Assembly: GCA_963649145.1 (NCBI GenBank)
Contig: CAVJGI010000035.1
Coordinates: forward strand, 1 to 20,660
Length of the DNA: 20,660 bases
Direction of reading: 5' to 3'
From: SVKR01 sp963649145
GTDB taxonomy: Bacteria; Bacillota; Clostridia; Oscillospirales; Oscillospiraceae
Part shown: one piece after another, positions 6,691 to 12,517 of the stretch
Layout of the letters: every line of letters begins with the position of its first letter
Numbering within the stretch: the first letter of the stretch is position 1
The notes under the pieces: generated by a model
Told to the model about the DNA's origin: nothing
Seen by the model: the letters and a program-made list of their open reading frames with translations, nothing else
Databases searched by the model: none
Position numbers and translations under genes: made by a program

Positions 6691-8061
6691 ATGAATGATT
6701 TTTCCAGATATATGACCCCCGGCAGCTGCGGCTTTCTGATCGGCGTGGGCGGCGTCAGCATGTCCCCGCTCGCGGAGGTGCTGAGCGGTATGGGGCTGCG
6801 CATCAGCGGCTCGGATATGAACGACGGCGCGAACGTGGAGCACCTGCGCGAAAAGGGCATCTCCGTCGCCATCGGCCACCGCACCGAGAATCTGGGCGCG
6901 GACACGCAGTTCGTCGTCCGCACCGCCGCGGTGCATGACGACAACCCGGAGATCGTGGAGGCGCGCCGCCGCGGGCTGCCCGTCTTCGAGCGCACGGAGG
7001 CGTGGGGCGCCATTATGCGCGACTACAAAAACGCCGTCTGCATCTCCGGCACCCACGGCAAAACGACCACGACCTCTATGGTGACGCAGATCCTGATGGC
7101 GGCGAGCATGGACCCCACCGTCATGATCGGCGGCACGCTCCCGCTGCTCCATGCGGGTCACCGCGTCGGCAGCGGCGACACCATCGTGATGGAAAGCTGC
7201 GAGTACTGCAACTCCTTCCTGAATTTTTACCCGACCGTCGCCGTCGTGCTCGACATCGAGGCGGACCACCTCGACTTTTTCCACGACCTCGACGAGATCA
7301 AGGCGTCCTTCCGCGAGTTCGCCTCCCACGTTCCGGAGGGCAGGACGATCATCGCCAACCTCGACGACGAGAACACGATGGACGCCCTGCGCCCTCTCGG
7401 ACGCGAACTACTGACCTTCGGTCTCAGCGACAAGGCGGACATCTGGGCGAAAAACATCGTTCAGCTCGGCACGCAGAGCGACTTCGATGTTATCTATCAG
7501 GGACGGAAGTTCACCCACGTGCAGCTTCAGGTCCCCGGCATCCACAACGTCAAAAACGCCCTCGCCGCCTGTGCCGCGAGCATCTGCGTCGGCTGCGGCC
7601 CCCTTGCGGTCAAATACGGTCTCGCTGCCTTCCGCGGCGCGGGACGGCGCTTTGAGTTCAAGGGCAAGTTCAACGGCGCGGACATTTACGACGATTACGC
7701 CCACCATCCCGGCGAGCTGAAGGCGCTGCTGGACGCCGCAATGCCCCTCGGCTATAAGCGCACGATCGTCATTTTCCAGCCGCATACATACAGCCGCACC
7801 AAGGCGCTGTTCGACGACTTCGCTGCCCAGCTCCGCCGCCCGGACCTCACCATTTTAGCGGAGATCTACGCCGCGCGAGAGAAAAACACCATCGGCATCT
7901 CCTCGCGCGACCTCGCGCAGGTCATCCCGAACTCGCTTTACATCGACTCCTTCGACGAGATCGTCAAGACCGTCCGCTGGACCGCCCAGCCCGGCGACCT
8001 CATCCTGACCGTCGGCGCGGGCGATATCTACAAGGTAGGGGAGCGCATCCTCGAAAAATAA
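6691..8061 (+). CDS. murC: UDP-N-acetylmuramate--L-alanine ligase
   Basis: MurC adds the first amino acid, L-alanine, to UDP-MurNAc using ATP in the cytoplasmic phase of peptidoglycan synthesis. The 456-residue protein has the N-terminal nucleotide-fold loop IGVGGVSMSPLA (17-28), the ATP loop GTHGKTTTTSM (120-130), ESCEYCNSFL (168-177) where many MurC proteins have a DESDxSFL-type motif, and the C-terminal motifs DDYAHHPGE (334-342) and PHTYSRTKALF (364-374). An in-frame ATG at 6676 is possible, but GGGAG (6678-6682) points to 6691. The gene stands alone, away from a dcw cluster. The related recycling ligase Mpl is less likely given the length and context. Confidence 0.93.
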   Translation: MNDFSRYMTPGSCGFLIGVGGVSMSPLAEVLSGMGLRISGSDMNDGANVEHLREKGISVAIGHRTENLGADTQFVVRTAAVHDDNPEIVEARRRGLPVFERTEAWGAIMRDYKNAVCISGTHGKTTTTSMVTQILMAASMDPTVMIGGTLPLLHAGHRVGSGDTIVMESCEYCNSFLNFYPTVAVVLDIEADHLDFFHDLDEIKASFREFASHVPEGRTIIANLDDENTMDALRPLGRELLTFGLSDKADIWAKNIVQLGTQSDFDVIYQGRKFTHVQLQVPGIHNVKNALAACAASICVGCGPLAVKYGLAAFRGAGRRFEFKGKFNGADIYDDYAHHPGELKALLDAAMPLGYKRTIVIFQPHTYSRTKALFDDFAAQLRRPDLTILAEIYAAREKNTIGISSRDLAQVIPNSLYIDSFDEIVKTVRWTAQPGDLILTVGAGDIYKVGERILEK

Positions 8062-8080
8062 CAAAATGCGAAAATAGTTC

Positions 8081-8109
8081 TTGCATTTTTCGATTTCTTA
8101 TGCTATGAT
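8081..8109 (+). promoter_or_regulatory. Promoter of tRNA-Pro
   Basis: TTGCAT (8081-8086) and TATGAT (8104-8109) with a 17-base spacer. A weak AAAATGC/GCATTTT hairpin (about 8063-8088) overlaps the -35 and may also help to end murC transcripts. Confidence 0.7.
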
Positions 8110-8113
8110 AGTC

Positions 8114-8135
8114 GGGCGCTGAGAGATCAGCGCCC
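8114..8135 (+). other. Hairpin in the tRNA-Pro 5' leader
   Basis: GGGCGCTGA and TCAGCGCCC form a perfect 9-bp stem around a GAGA (GNRA-type) loop. It lies at the predicted transcript start and ends seven bases before the tRNA, so the primary transcript would carry a stable cap hairpin that RNase P has to remove. Confidence 0.7.
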
Positions 8136-8142
8136 AGCATAT

Positions 8143-8218
8143 CCGGGTGTAGCGCAGATGGTAGCGTGCTTGAATGGGGTTCAAGAGGCCGCTGGTTCAA
8201 ATCCAGTCACTCGGACCA
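8143..8218 (+). tRNA. tRNA-Pro (anticodon GGG)
   Basis: The acceptor CCGGGTG pairs with CACTCGG (one G-T pair); the discriminator is A and CCA is encoded. The anticodon stem CTTGA/TCAAG encloses ATGGGGT, giving GGG (8176-8178), which reads CCC/CCU. The T-arm is GCTGG-TTCAAAT-CCAGT. It has its own promoter and terminator. Confidence 0.94.
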
Positions 8219-8220
8219 AG

Positions 8221-8255
8221 AAAGACAGGCTTTATAAAAAGCCTGTCTTTTTTAT
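8221..8255 (+). terminator. Terminator after tRNA-Pro
   Basis: AAAGACAGGCTTT pairs with AAAGCCTGTCTTT (13 bp) around ATAA, followed by more T's. It begins three bases after the tRNA CCA. Confidence 0.93.
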
Positions 8256-8280
8256 TTTTAAATTTTATGAAAACTTTACG

Positions 8281-8380
8281 CTTTACACACACTAAAAGCC
8301 GGGAACGCCTTGCGTTTCCGGTTTATTCTTATCTGGAGGGTATCCCGGCTCGAAATTCGGACGTGCATCTTTGTGTAAAG
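8281..8380 (+). other. Structured leader upstream of the recombinase gene
   Basis: This stretch without a gene holds two structures. CTTTACACA (8281-8289) is repeated inverted as TGTGTAAAG (8372-8380), spanning about 80 bases. Inside lies a 13-bp hairpin with G-T pairs (8296-8308 with 8312-8324, loop CTT), followed by ATTCTT, which resembles a weak terminator. The repeat unit at 8335-8348 sits between the hairpin and the right arm. I find no convincing -35/-10 pair. Confidence 0.5.
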
Positions 8381-8394
8381 TGTTATATAGTCTT
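8335..8394 (+). repeat. Two-part repeat, left copy (upstream of recombinase)
   Basis: GGAGGGTATCCCGG (8335-8348) is followed by a related TCGAAATTCGGACG segment, and then TTATATAGTCTT (8383-8394). Both exact words recur in the same order at 9113-9198, with a similar TCGACATCGAACG segment after the first. GGGTATCCC is itself an inverted repeat, as expected of a dimer binding site. The right end lies 48 bases before the recombinase start. Confidence 0.6.
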
Positions 8395-8442
8395 AGTTAT
8401 ATGTTTTACTATCAAACACATGCACAGCAGGAGGATATCAGA

Positions 8443-9033
8443 ATGATCTACGGTTATGTCAGAGTTTCGACCAAGGAGCAGAACGAGGAGCGCCAGATGA
8501 TCGCCATGCGCGAATTTGGGCTGGAGGACGGGCAGATCGTCCTCGACAAGCAGTCCGGCAAGGACTTCGACCGCTGCGGCTACCGCCGCCTGATGCGGCG
8601 GCTGCGCGGCGGCGACACGCTCGTGGTCAAGAGCATCGACCGTCTGGGGCGCAACTACTCGGAGATTTTAGAGCAGTGGCGCATCATCACGAAGGAGAAG
8701 GGGGCGGACATCGTTGTGCTGGACATGCCGCTGCTGGACACCCGGCGCAGCCGCGACCTGACGGGCACGCTCATCGCGGACATCGTGCTCCAGCTTTTGA
8801 GCTATGTCGCGGAGACGGAGCGCGCGATGATCCGCCAGCGGCAGGCGGAGGGCATCGCCGCGGCGATGGCGCGGGGCGTCCGCTTCGGGCGGCGGCCCAT
8901 CGAGCGCCCGGCGGAATTCGGCGCGCTGCGCCGGGAGTGGCAGCGCGGGATGATCTCCGCGCGCGGCGCGGCGCGTCTGCTCGGCGTCTCGCACCAGACG
9001 TTTCTGCTTTGGGTAAAGGAGGATAAAGTTTAA
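8443..9033 (+). CDS. Small serine recombinase (resolvase/invertase family)
   Basis: A 196-residue site-specific DNA recombinase of the resolvase/invertase type. The N-terminal catalytic domain has YVRVST with the nucleophile at Ser9 and Arg7 beside it, DKQSGKDF (35-42) and DRLGR at 66-70 with two more active-site arginines. A long helix follows (ETERAMIRQRQAEG, 124-137), and then a basic hinge and a helix-turn-helix at about 172-192 (GAARLLGVSHQTFLLW). The length matches small invertases rather than large serine integrases. AGGAGG (8429-8434) fixes the ATG at 8443. It stands alone between tRNA-Pro and the fibre locus, flanked by the two-part repeats; a role in switching nearby surface genes is possible but not shown. 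Confidence 0.9.
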   Translation: MIYGYVRVSTKEQNEERQMIAMREFGLEDGQIVLDKQSGKDFDRCGYRRLMRRLRGGDTLVVKSIDRLGRNYSEILEQWRIITKEKGADIVVLDMPLLDTRRSRDLTGTLIADIVLQLLSYVAETERAMIRQRQAEGIAAAMARGVRFGRRPIERPAEFGALRREWQRGMISARGAARLLGVSHQTFLLWVKEDKV

Positions 9034-9038
9034 AAAAG

Positions 9039-9077
9039 AAAGCCCCGCGGCTTTTTTCGCGCCGCGGGGCAAAAAAA
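9039..9077. terminator. Nested two-way terminator after the recombinase gene
   Basis: GCCCCGCGGC (9042-9051) pairs with GCCGCGGGGC (9061-9070); read on the minus strand this stem is followed by TTTCTTTTTT, so it would stop leftward transcripts. For plus-strand transcripts a shorter stem AAAGCC/GGCTTT (9039-9044 with 9049-9054, loop CCGC) followed by TTT can form first. Confidence 0.75.
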
Positions 9078-9112
9078 TCAGAGTTTATTTGACACTAATT
9101 TCCAGTACCGGA

Positions 9113-9198
9113 GGAGGGTATCCCGGTATCGACATCGAACGGCGGCAAGTGCTTGGGTTTCCGAGTGCTTGCCGCTTTTATCGTCATTATATAGTCTT
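9113..9198 (+). repeat. Two-part repeat, right copy (upstream of fibre locus)
   Basis: GGAGGGTATCCCGG (9113-9126) and TTATATAGTCTT (9187-9198) recur here in the same orientation as at 8335-8394. The two words are further apart than in the left copy because a 34-base hairpin lies between them. The element ends 80 bases before the zinc-ribbon gene. Short words further upstream (ACACTAA) also match in both flanks. Confidence 0.6.
9142..9179 (+). terminator. Terminator-like hairpin ahead of the fibre locus
   Basis: GCGGCAAGTGCTTGG (9142-9156) pairs with CCGAGTGCTTGCCGC (9161-9175) through 15 positions with several G-T pairs, loop GTTT, followed by TTTTA. It either stops recombinase transcripts or, if a promoter lies upstream, acts as a leader attenuator for the fibre locus. 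Confidence 0.65.
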
Positions 9199-9278
9199 CT
9201 TTCAAAAAATGCAAGCCCCCGCGGTAAAAAAACTCTGCTTTGCCGACCACCCGCGGCGCGCGGAAGAAGGGAGCCAAT

Positions 9279-9791
9279 ATGAACAAAACACCGGAAGAAT
9301 TCTGCCGCGAAAACCACCGCGAGGAGCTTCTTCGCGAATGGGACGGCGCGAAAAACGCCGGGCGCACGCCCGCCGACGTCTCCTTCGGCAGCTCCGAAAT
9401 GGTCTGGTGGAAATGCAAAAAGGACCATAGCTTCCCGATGCGCATCGCGTTCCGCACGGCGCGGGAGCAGTGCTGCCCTTACTGCACGAACCGCCGCGTC
9501 CTCGTCGGCTTCAACGACCTTGGGACCGTGGAGCCCGCCATCGCCGCCCAGTGGCACCCGACGCTCAACGGCGAGCTCACGCCGCAGCAGGTCACCTTCG
9601 GCAGCAGCCGCCTCGTCTGGTGGCAGTGTCCGGAGGGTCACGTCTGGCGCACGCGCGTGGACACCCGCGCCGGACGCCAGCGCAGCGGCTGCCCCGTCTG
9701 CGCCGGGAATATCAGCAAAAAGCGCCTTGCGCGCTACCGCGAGCTCGCCGCCGCGCGCTCACCGCGCGCTGAAGAGGGGCGAGAGGTATGA
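9279..9791 (+). CDS. Double zinc-ribbon (DUF4379-like) protein
   Basis: A 170-residue soluble protein with two tandem copies of a treble-clef/zinc-ribbon repeat like that of DUF4379. The first has Cys46 and His50 (WWKCKKDH) plus Cys66 and Cys69 (CPYC); the second has Cys117 and His121 (WWQCPEGH) plus Cys138 and Cys141 (CPVC). Each copy also shows the typical FGSS-x3-WW lead-in. There is no signal peptide, so it is cytoplasmic. In this family such repeats usually accompany nuclease or DNA/RNA-binding modules; none is fused here. AAGGGAG (9267-9273) supports the ATG at 9279 over the in-frame start at 9240. Its stop overlaps the sipW start by four bases (ATGA), so the two are translationally coupled, which hints at a regulatory or assembly role for the fibre locus. 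Confidence 0.82.
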   Translation: MNKTPEEFCRENHREELLREWDGAKNAGRTPADVSFGSSEMVWWKCKKDHSFPMRIAFRTAREQCCPYCTNRRVLVGFNDLGTVEPAIAAQWHPTLNGELTPQQVTFGSSRLVWWQCPEGHVWRTRVDTRAGRQRSGCPVCAGNISKKRLARYRELAAARSPRAEEGREV

Positions 9792-10321
9792 AGCGCTCCG
9801 TGAAAAAGCTCTGGAACACGCTGAGCACCATCCTCGTCGCGCTCGTCGTGCTGCTCGCGCTGCTGCTCGTCGGCGCGCGGGTCATCGGGCTTCAGGTCTT
9901 CACCGTGCTCTCCGGCTCGATGGAACCGACTTACCACACCGGCTCGCTCATCTATGTAAAGCGCACCGACCCGCTGACCATCCGCGAGGGGGACGCCATC
10001 ACCTTTATGCTCGATGAGGACACCGTCGCGACCCACCGCGTCGTCGGCGTCGTGCCGGACGAGGAGGACCCCACCGTCGTCCGCTTCCGCACCAAGGGCG
10101 ACGCGAACGAGGCGGAGGACGGCGCGCTCGTCCACTCCGCAAACGTCCTCGGCAAGCCGGTGTTCACCATTCCGTATCTCGGCTACGTCGCCGACTACAT
10201 CCAGCACCCGCCGGGGACTTACGTTGCGATCTCCGCCGGCGCACTGCTGCTCCTGCTCGTCTTTCTCCCGGACATCCTCGCTCCGGAAAAGCCAAAGCGC
10301 AGCCGCAGCGAGGACGCCTGA
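9788..10321 (+). CDS. sipW: SipW-type signal peptidase I
   Basis: A 177-residue membrane signal peptidase of the ER-like S26B group, which uses a Ser/His pair instead of the usual bacterial Ser/Lys. The catalytic Ser44 is in VLSGSMEPTYH (40-50), His83 in THRVVG (82-87), and the acidic GDANEAED box is at 104-111. It has one N-terminal membrane helix (about 12-36) and a C-terminal one (about 147-166) followed by a basic tail. In Bacillus subtilis SipW matures TasA and TapA and is needed for biofilm matrix; the four downstream proteins with SipW-type signals are the expected substrates here. The start overlaps the upstream zinc-ribbon stop. Confidence 0.92.
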   Translation: MKRSVKKLWNTLSTILVALVVLLALLLVGARVIGLQVFTVLSGSMEPTYHTGSLIYVKRTDPLTIREGDAITFMLDEDTVATHRVVGVVPDEEDPTVVRFRTKGDANEAEDGALVHSANVLGKPVFTIPYLGYVADYIQHPPGTYVAISAGALLLLLVFLPDILAPEKPKRSRSEDA

Positions 10322-10325
10322 CCCG

Positions 10326-10362
10326 ATATATCCGGCTTTTTGCCGTATATATATGATTTTTT
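10326..10362 (+). terminator. Possible attenuator between sipW and first fibre gene
   Basis: ATATATCCGGC (10326-10336) pairs with GCCGTATATAT (10342-10352), with one C-T mismatch and loop TTTTT; six T's follow four bases later (10357-10362). A partial terminator here would separate peptidase and subunit expression. The AT-rich lower stem makes it weak. Confidence 0.45.
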
Positions 10363-10382
10363 GAGGAAAGGAGGAAAATGAG

Positions 10383-10979
10383 ATGAAAAAGAAAGGAATC
10401 GCGCTCATCGCGGCGCTCGTCCTGCTCGCCGTGAGCATCACCGCGGGCTCTCTCGCTTGGCTGACGGATACGACGAAACCGGTTAAGAACACCTTCACCA
10501 CGAGCAATATCGGTATCACGCTGACAGAAGAAAAAGGCGAAGTAGGCAAAGAAGACCACGAGTTCAAGATGATCCCCGGCTGGACGATCGAGAAGGACCC
10601 CAAGGTCACGGTCGAGGCGGGAAGCGAACCCTGCTGGCTGTTCGTGAAGCTGGAGAAGTCGACGAACTTCGACAAGTATATTGCGGAGTTTGAACCTGAA
10701 GATGGCTGGGAAAAGCTCAACGGCGTTGACGGCGTGGATAATGTCTACTGCCGCATGGTCACTGACACCACGGAGAAGCAGGAGTTTTTCGTAATCAAGG
10801 ACAACAAGCTTACCGTGAAGGACACCGTCACGAAAGCCGACATGACCGAAGCGAATGGAAAAGAGCCCACGCTGACCGTCACCGCCTACGCCTGCCAGCT
10901 CTACAGCACGAACGACACCCAGTTCACCGCTGCACAGGCTTGGGACAAGATCAATCCCAGCACAACCCCCATTACTTAA
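10383..10979 (+). CDS. SipW-dependent fibre subunit, TasA/CalY-like (1)
   Basis: A 198-residue secreted protein with a SipW-type signal sequence: the basic start MKKK, a hydrophobic core and the class motif AGSLAWLTDTT (21-31), with cleavage expected near the SLA. The mature part is an acidic, beta-rich camelysin-like domain with FKMIPGWTIEKDP near 61-73, matching the MPG-x-KDP region of TasA/CalY proteins, and WLFVKLEKS at about 85-93. The length is close to Bacillus CalY. A strong AGGAAAGGAGG ribosome site precedes the ATG by a few bases, which fits high expression as a major subunit. The next paralogue starts 15 bases after the stop. The coding sequence is less GC-rich than its neighbours. 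Confidence 0.85.
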   Translation: MKKKGIALIAALVLLAVSITAGSLAWLTDTTKPVKNTFTTSNIGITLTEEKGEVGKEDHEFKMIPGWTIEKDPKVTVEAGSEPCWLFVKLEKSTNFDKYIAEFEPEDGWEKLNGVDGVDNVYCRMVTDTTEKQEFFVIKDNKLTVKDTVTKADMTEANGKEPTLTVTAYACQLYSTNDTQFTAAQAWDKINPSTTPIT

Positions 10980-10994
10980 AAGGAGAACAAGCAC

Positions 10995-11804
10995 ATGAAA
11001 AAGAAACTTACCGCGATCTGCCTGTGCGTGGCGCTGGTCGCCATCGCCGTCGTCGGCGCATCTCTGGCGTATTTCACGGATACGACCGAAAAAGTGACGA
11101 ACACCTTCACGATGGGCGGCGTCGATATCAAGCTGGAAGAGCAGAATTGGAATGCAGACGCCTCTCACAAGCTCATGCCCGGCGTCACGTTTGAGAAGGA
11201 CCCGACCATCACCGTCGAGGACGGCAGCGATGACAGCTACGTCTTCCTCGAAATGTCCTTCAACAAGTTCAGCTCCCTTCTCTGGGTCATGGCTGCCGAT
11301 GCCGACGCGGATGATAGCATCAACTTTACGCTTTTCGACACCGATGCTGCTGGCAACAAGACTCTGAAGGAAGAATTTAAGAATGACAGTGGTGTCTTCT
11401 CCACCACCAAGTTCATCGAAGCTGCGCAGAAGAACAAGACTGTCTTCCAAGCGATCGTGAACAAGTGGTTCGGCAACATTACCCACACCGACTGGGAAGT
11501 CCTCAGCTTCAAGTGGGGTGCCGACAACACCGACACGAATCTGCTGACCGTCAAGCTCGCCTACATCGGCGGCGAGAACAAAGGCGTTCTGAAGGCGGGC
11601 GAATCTGTGACCTTCATGAAGAGCTTCGGCATGCCCAGCACCGTCACGTCGGAAATGATCGACTCCGGAGACGAGATTGGCGGAATGGCGAACGATTTCA
11701 ACACGATCAAAAAGGATTTTGAAATTCATTTCACGGCTTACGCTGTGCAAGCTGAGGGCTTTGGTTCCGCAGCTGAGGCTTGGAACAACACGTTCGGAGC
11801 CTGA
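10995..11804 (+). CDS. SipW-dependent fibre subunit, TasA-like (2)
   Basis: A 269-residue secreted protein, close in length to Bacillus TasA (261). The signal is MKKKLTAIC with a hydrophobic core and GASLAYFTDTT at 21-31. The mature part begins VTNTFTMGGVDIKLEE (34-49) and has the family segment HKLMPGVTFEKDPTITVEDG, shared with subunit 1. About 110 residues are inserted between the core strands, including a lysine- and asparagine-rich helical stretch. TasA-family proteins polymerise into extracellular matrix fibres; this and subunit 1 are the best candidates for the fibre body. AAGGAG (starting at the stop codon of subunit 1) precedes the ATG by eight bases. Confidence 0.85.
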   Translation: MKKKLTAICLCVALVAIAVVGASLAYFTDTTEKVTNTFTMGGVDIKLEEQNWNADASHKLMPGVTFEKDPTITVEDGSDDSYVFLEMSFNKFSSLLWVMAADADADDSINFTLFDTDAAGNKTLKEEFKNDSGVFSTTKFIEAAQKNKTVFQAIVNKWFGNITHTDWEVLSFKWGADNTDTNLLTVKLAYIGGENKGVLKAGESVTFMKSFGMPSTVTSEMIDSGDEIGGMANDFNTIKKDFEIHFTAYAVQAEGFGSAAEAWNNTFGA

Positions 11805-11828
11805 TTTTCCCCCCCTACGCACACACCC

Positions 11829-11900
11829 CCGTGCCCTGCTTGGGCGCGGGCTGTGCGGGAGCGTCCGGAGCGCGGGCGTTCCCGCATGGCACGGCTTTTT
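11829..11900 (+). terminator. Branched terminator-like RNA in the fibre locus
   Basis: The 143-base gap after subunit 2 is the largest inside the locus. CCGTGCC (11829-11835) pairs with GGCACGG (11888-11894), enclosing a second stem TGCGGGAGCG/CGTTCCCGCA (11854-11863 with 11877-11886). C and TTTTT follow (11896-11900). It would reduce transcription of the later genes relative to subunits 1 and 2. A GCCC/GGGC hairpin (11833-11845) can compete with the outer stem. Confidence 0.55.
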
Positions 11901-11947
11901 GGGGAGCCGGAAACACATGGAACAAGCATGAGAGGAGTAATAGGACT

Positions 11948-12499
11948 ATGAAGCGAAAGATCCTGCTTCTGGCGCTGGTGGCGATCTGCGTTGCCACGCT
12001 TGCCGCCGGGAGCCTCGCTTACTTCACCTCCGAGTCCGCCGCGCACAACGTCATCACCACCGGCGGCGTCGATATCGCGCTGCTGGAGTGGGCGGACACG
12101 GAGAAGACCCAGCCCTTTGCCGACCGGGACGGCATTCTGCCCGGCGCGAGCGTCACGAAGATCGCGGAGGTCAAAAACACCGGACCCGCCGCCGCTTGGG
12201 TGCGCGTGCGCGTGGAAAAGGTCATCACGCTCCGCGGCGAGGGCGAGCCGGACACGGCGCTGCTCGCGCTGGACCTCAACACCGCGGACTGGACCCCCGG
12301 CGCGGACGGCTATTACTACTATAACGCCCCGCTCGCCGCCGGGGAGACCACCGCGCCGCTCTTCACGACCGTGAGCTTCAGCCGCGCGATGGGCAACGAA
12401 TACCAGAACGCGACCGCTGCCGTCAACCTCACGGCGCAGGCGGTGCAGACCGCGAACAACGGAAGCGCCGCAGCCGACGCCGTCGGCTGGCCCGCGTAA
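11948..12499 (+). CDS. SipW-dependent secreted protein, TasA/CalY-like (3)
   Basis: A 183-residue protein with a SipW-type signal (MKRKILLLAL, hydrophobic core, AAGSLAYFTSES at 19-30). The mature domain begins HNVITTGGVDIALLEW, continues with the family pattern PGASVTKIAEVKNTGPAAAW, and has GADGYYYYNAPLAAGETT with LFTTVSF in its second half. This layout differs from subunits 1 and 2 and recurs in the 199-residue protein downstream, so it is more likely a minor, capping or initiating subunit. The ATG at 11948 follows AGAGGAG (11931-11937) by ten bases; the frame is open further upstream, but that part crosses the branched RNA element and has no signal-like start. Confidence 0.84.
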   Translation: MKRKILLLALVAICVATLAAGSLAYFTSESAAHNVITTGGVDIALLEWADTEKTQPFADRDGILPGASVTKIAEVKNTGPAAAWVRVRVEKVITLRGEGEPDTALLALDLNTADWTPGADGYYYYNAPLAAGETTAPLFTTVSFSRAMGNEYQNATAAVNLTAQAVQTANNGSAAADAVGWPA

Positions 12500-12517
12500 A
12501 AGGGGAGGGAAGGACTT

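Noticed and set aside
8335..9198. Integron attC sites or IS terminal inverted repeats around the recombinase
   Set aside because: The repeats are direct, not inverted, lack the attC core (RYYYAAC/GTTRRRY), and no transposase or flanking target duplication is visible.
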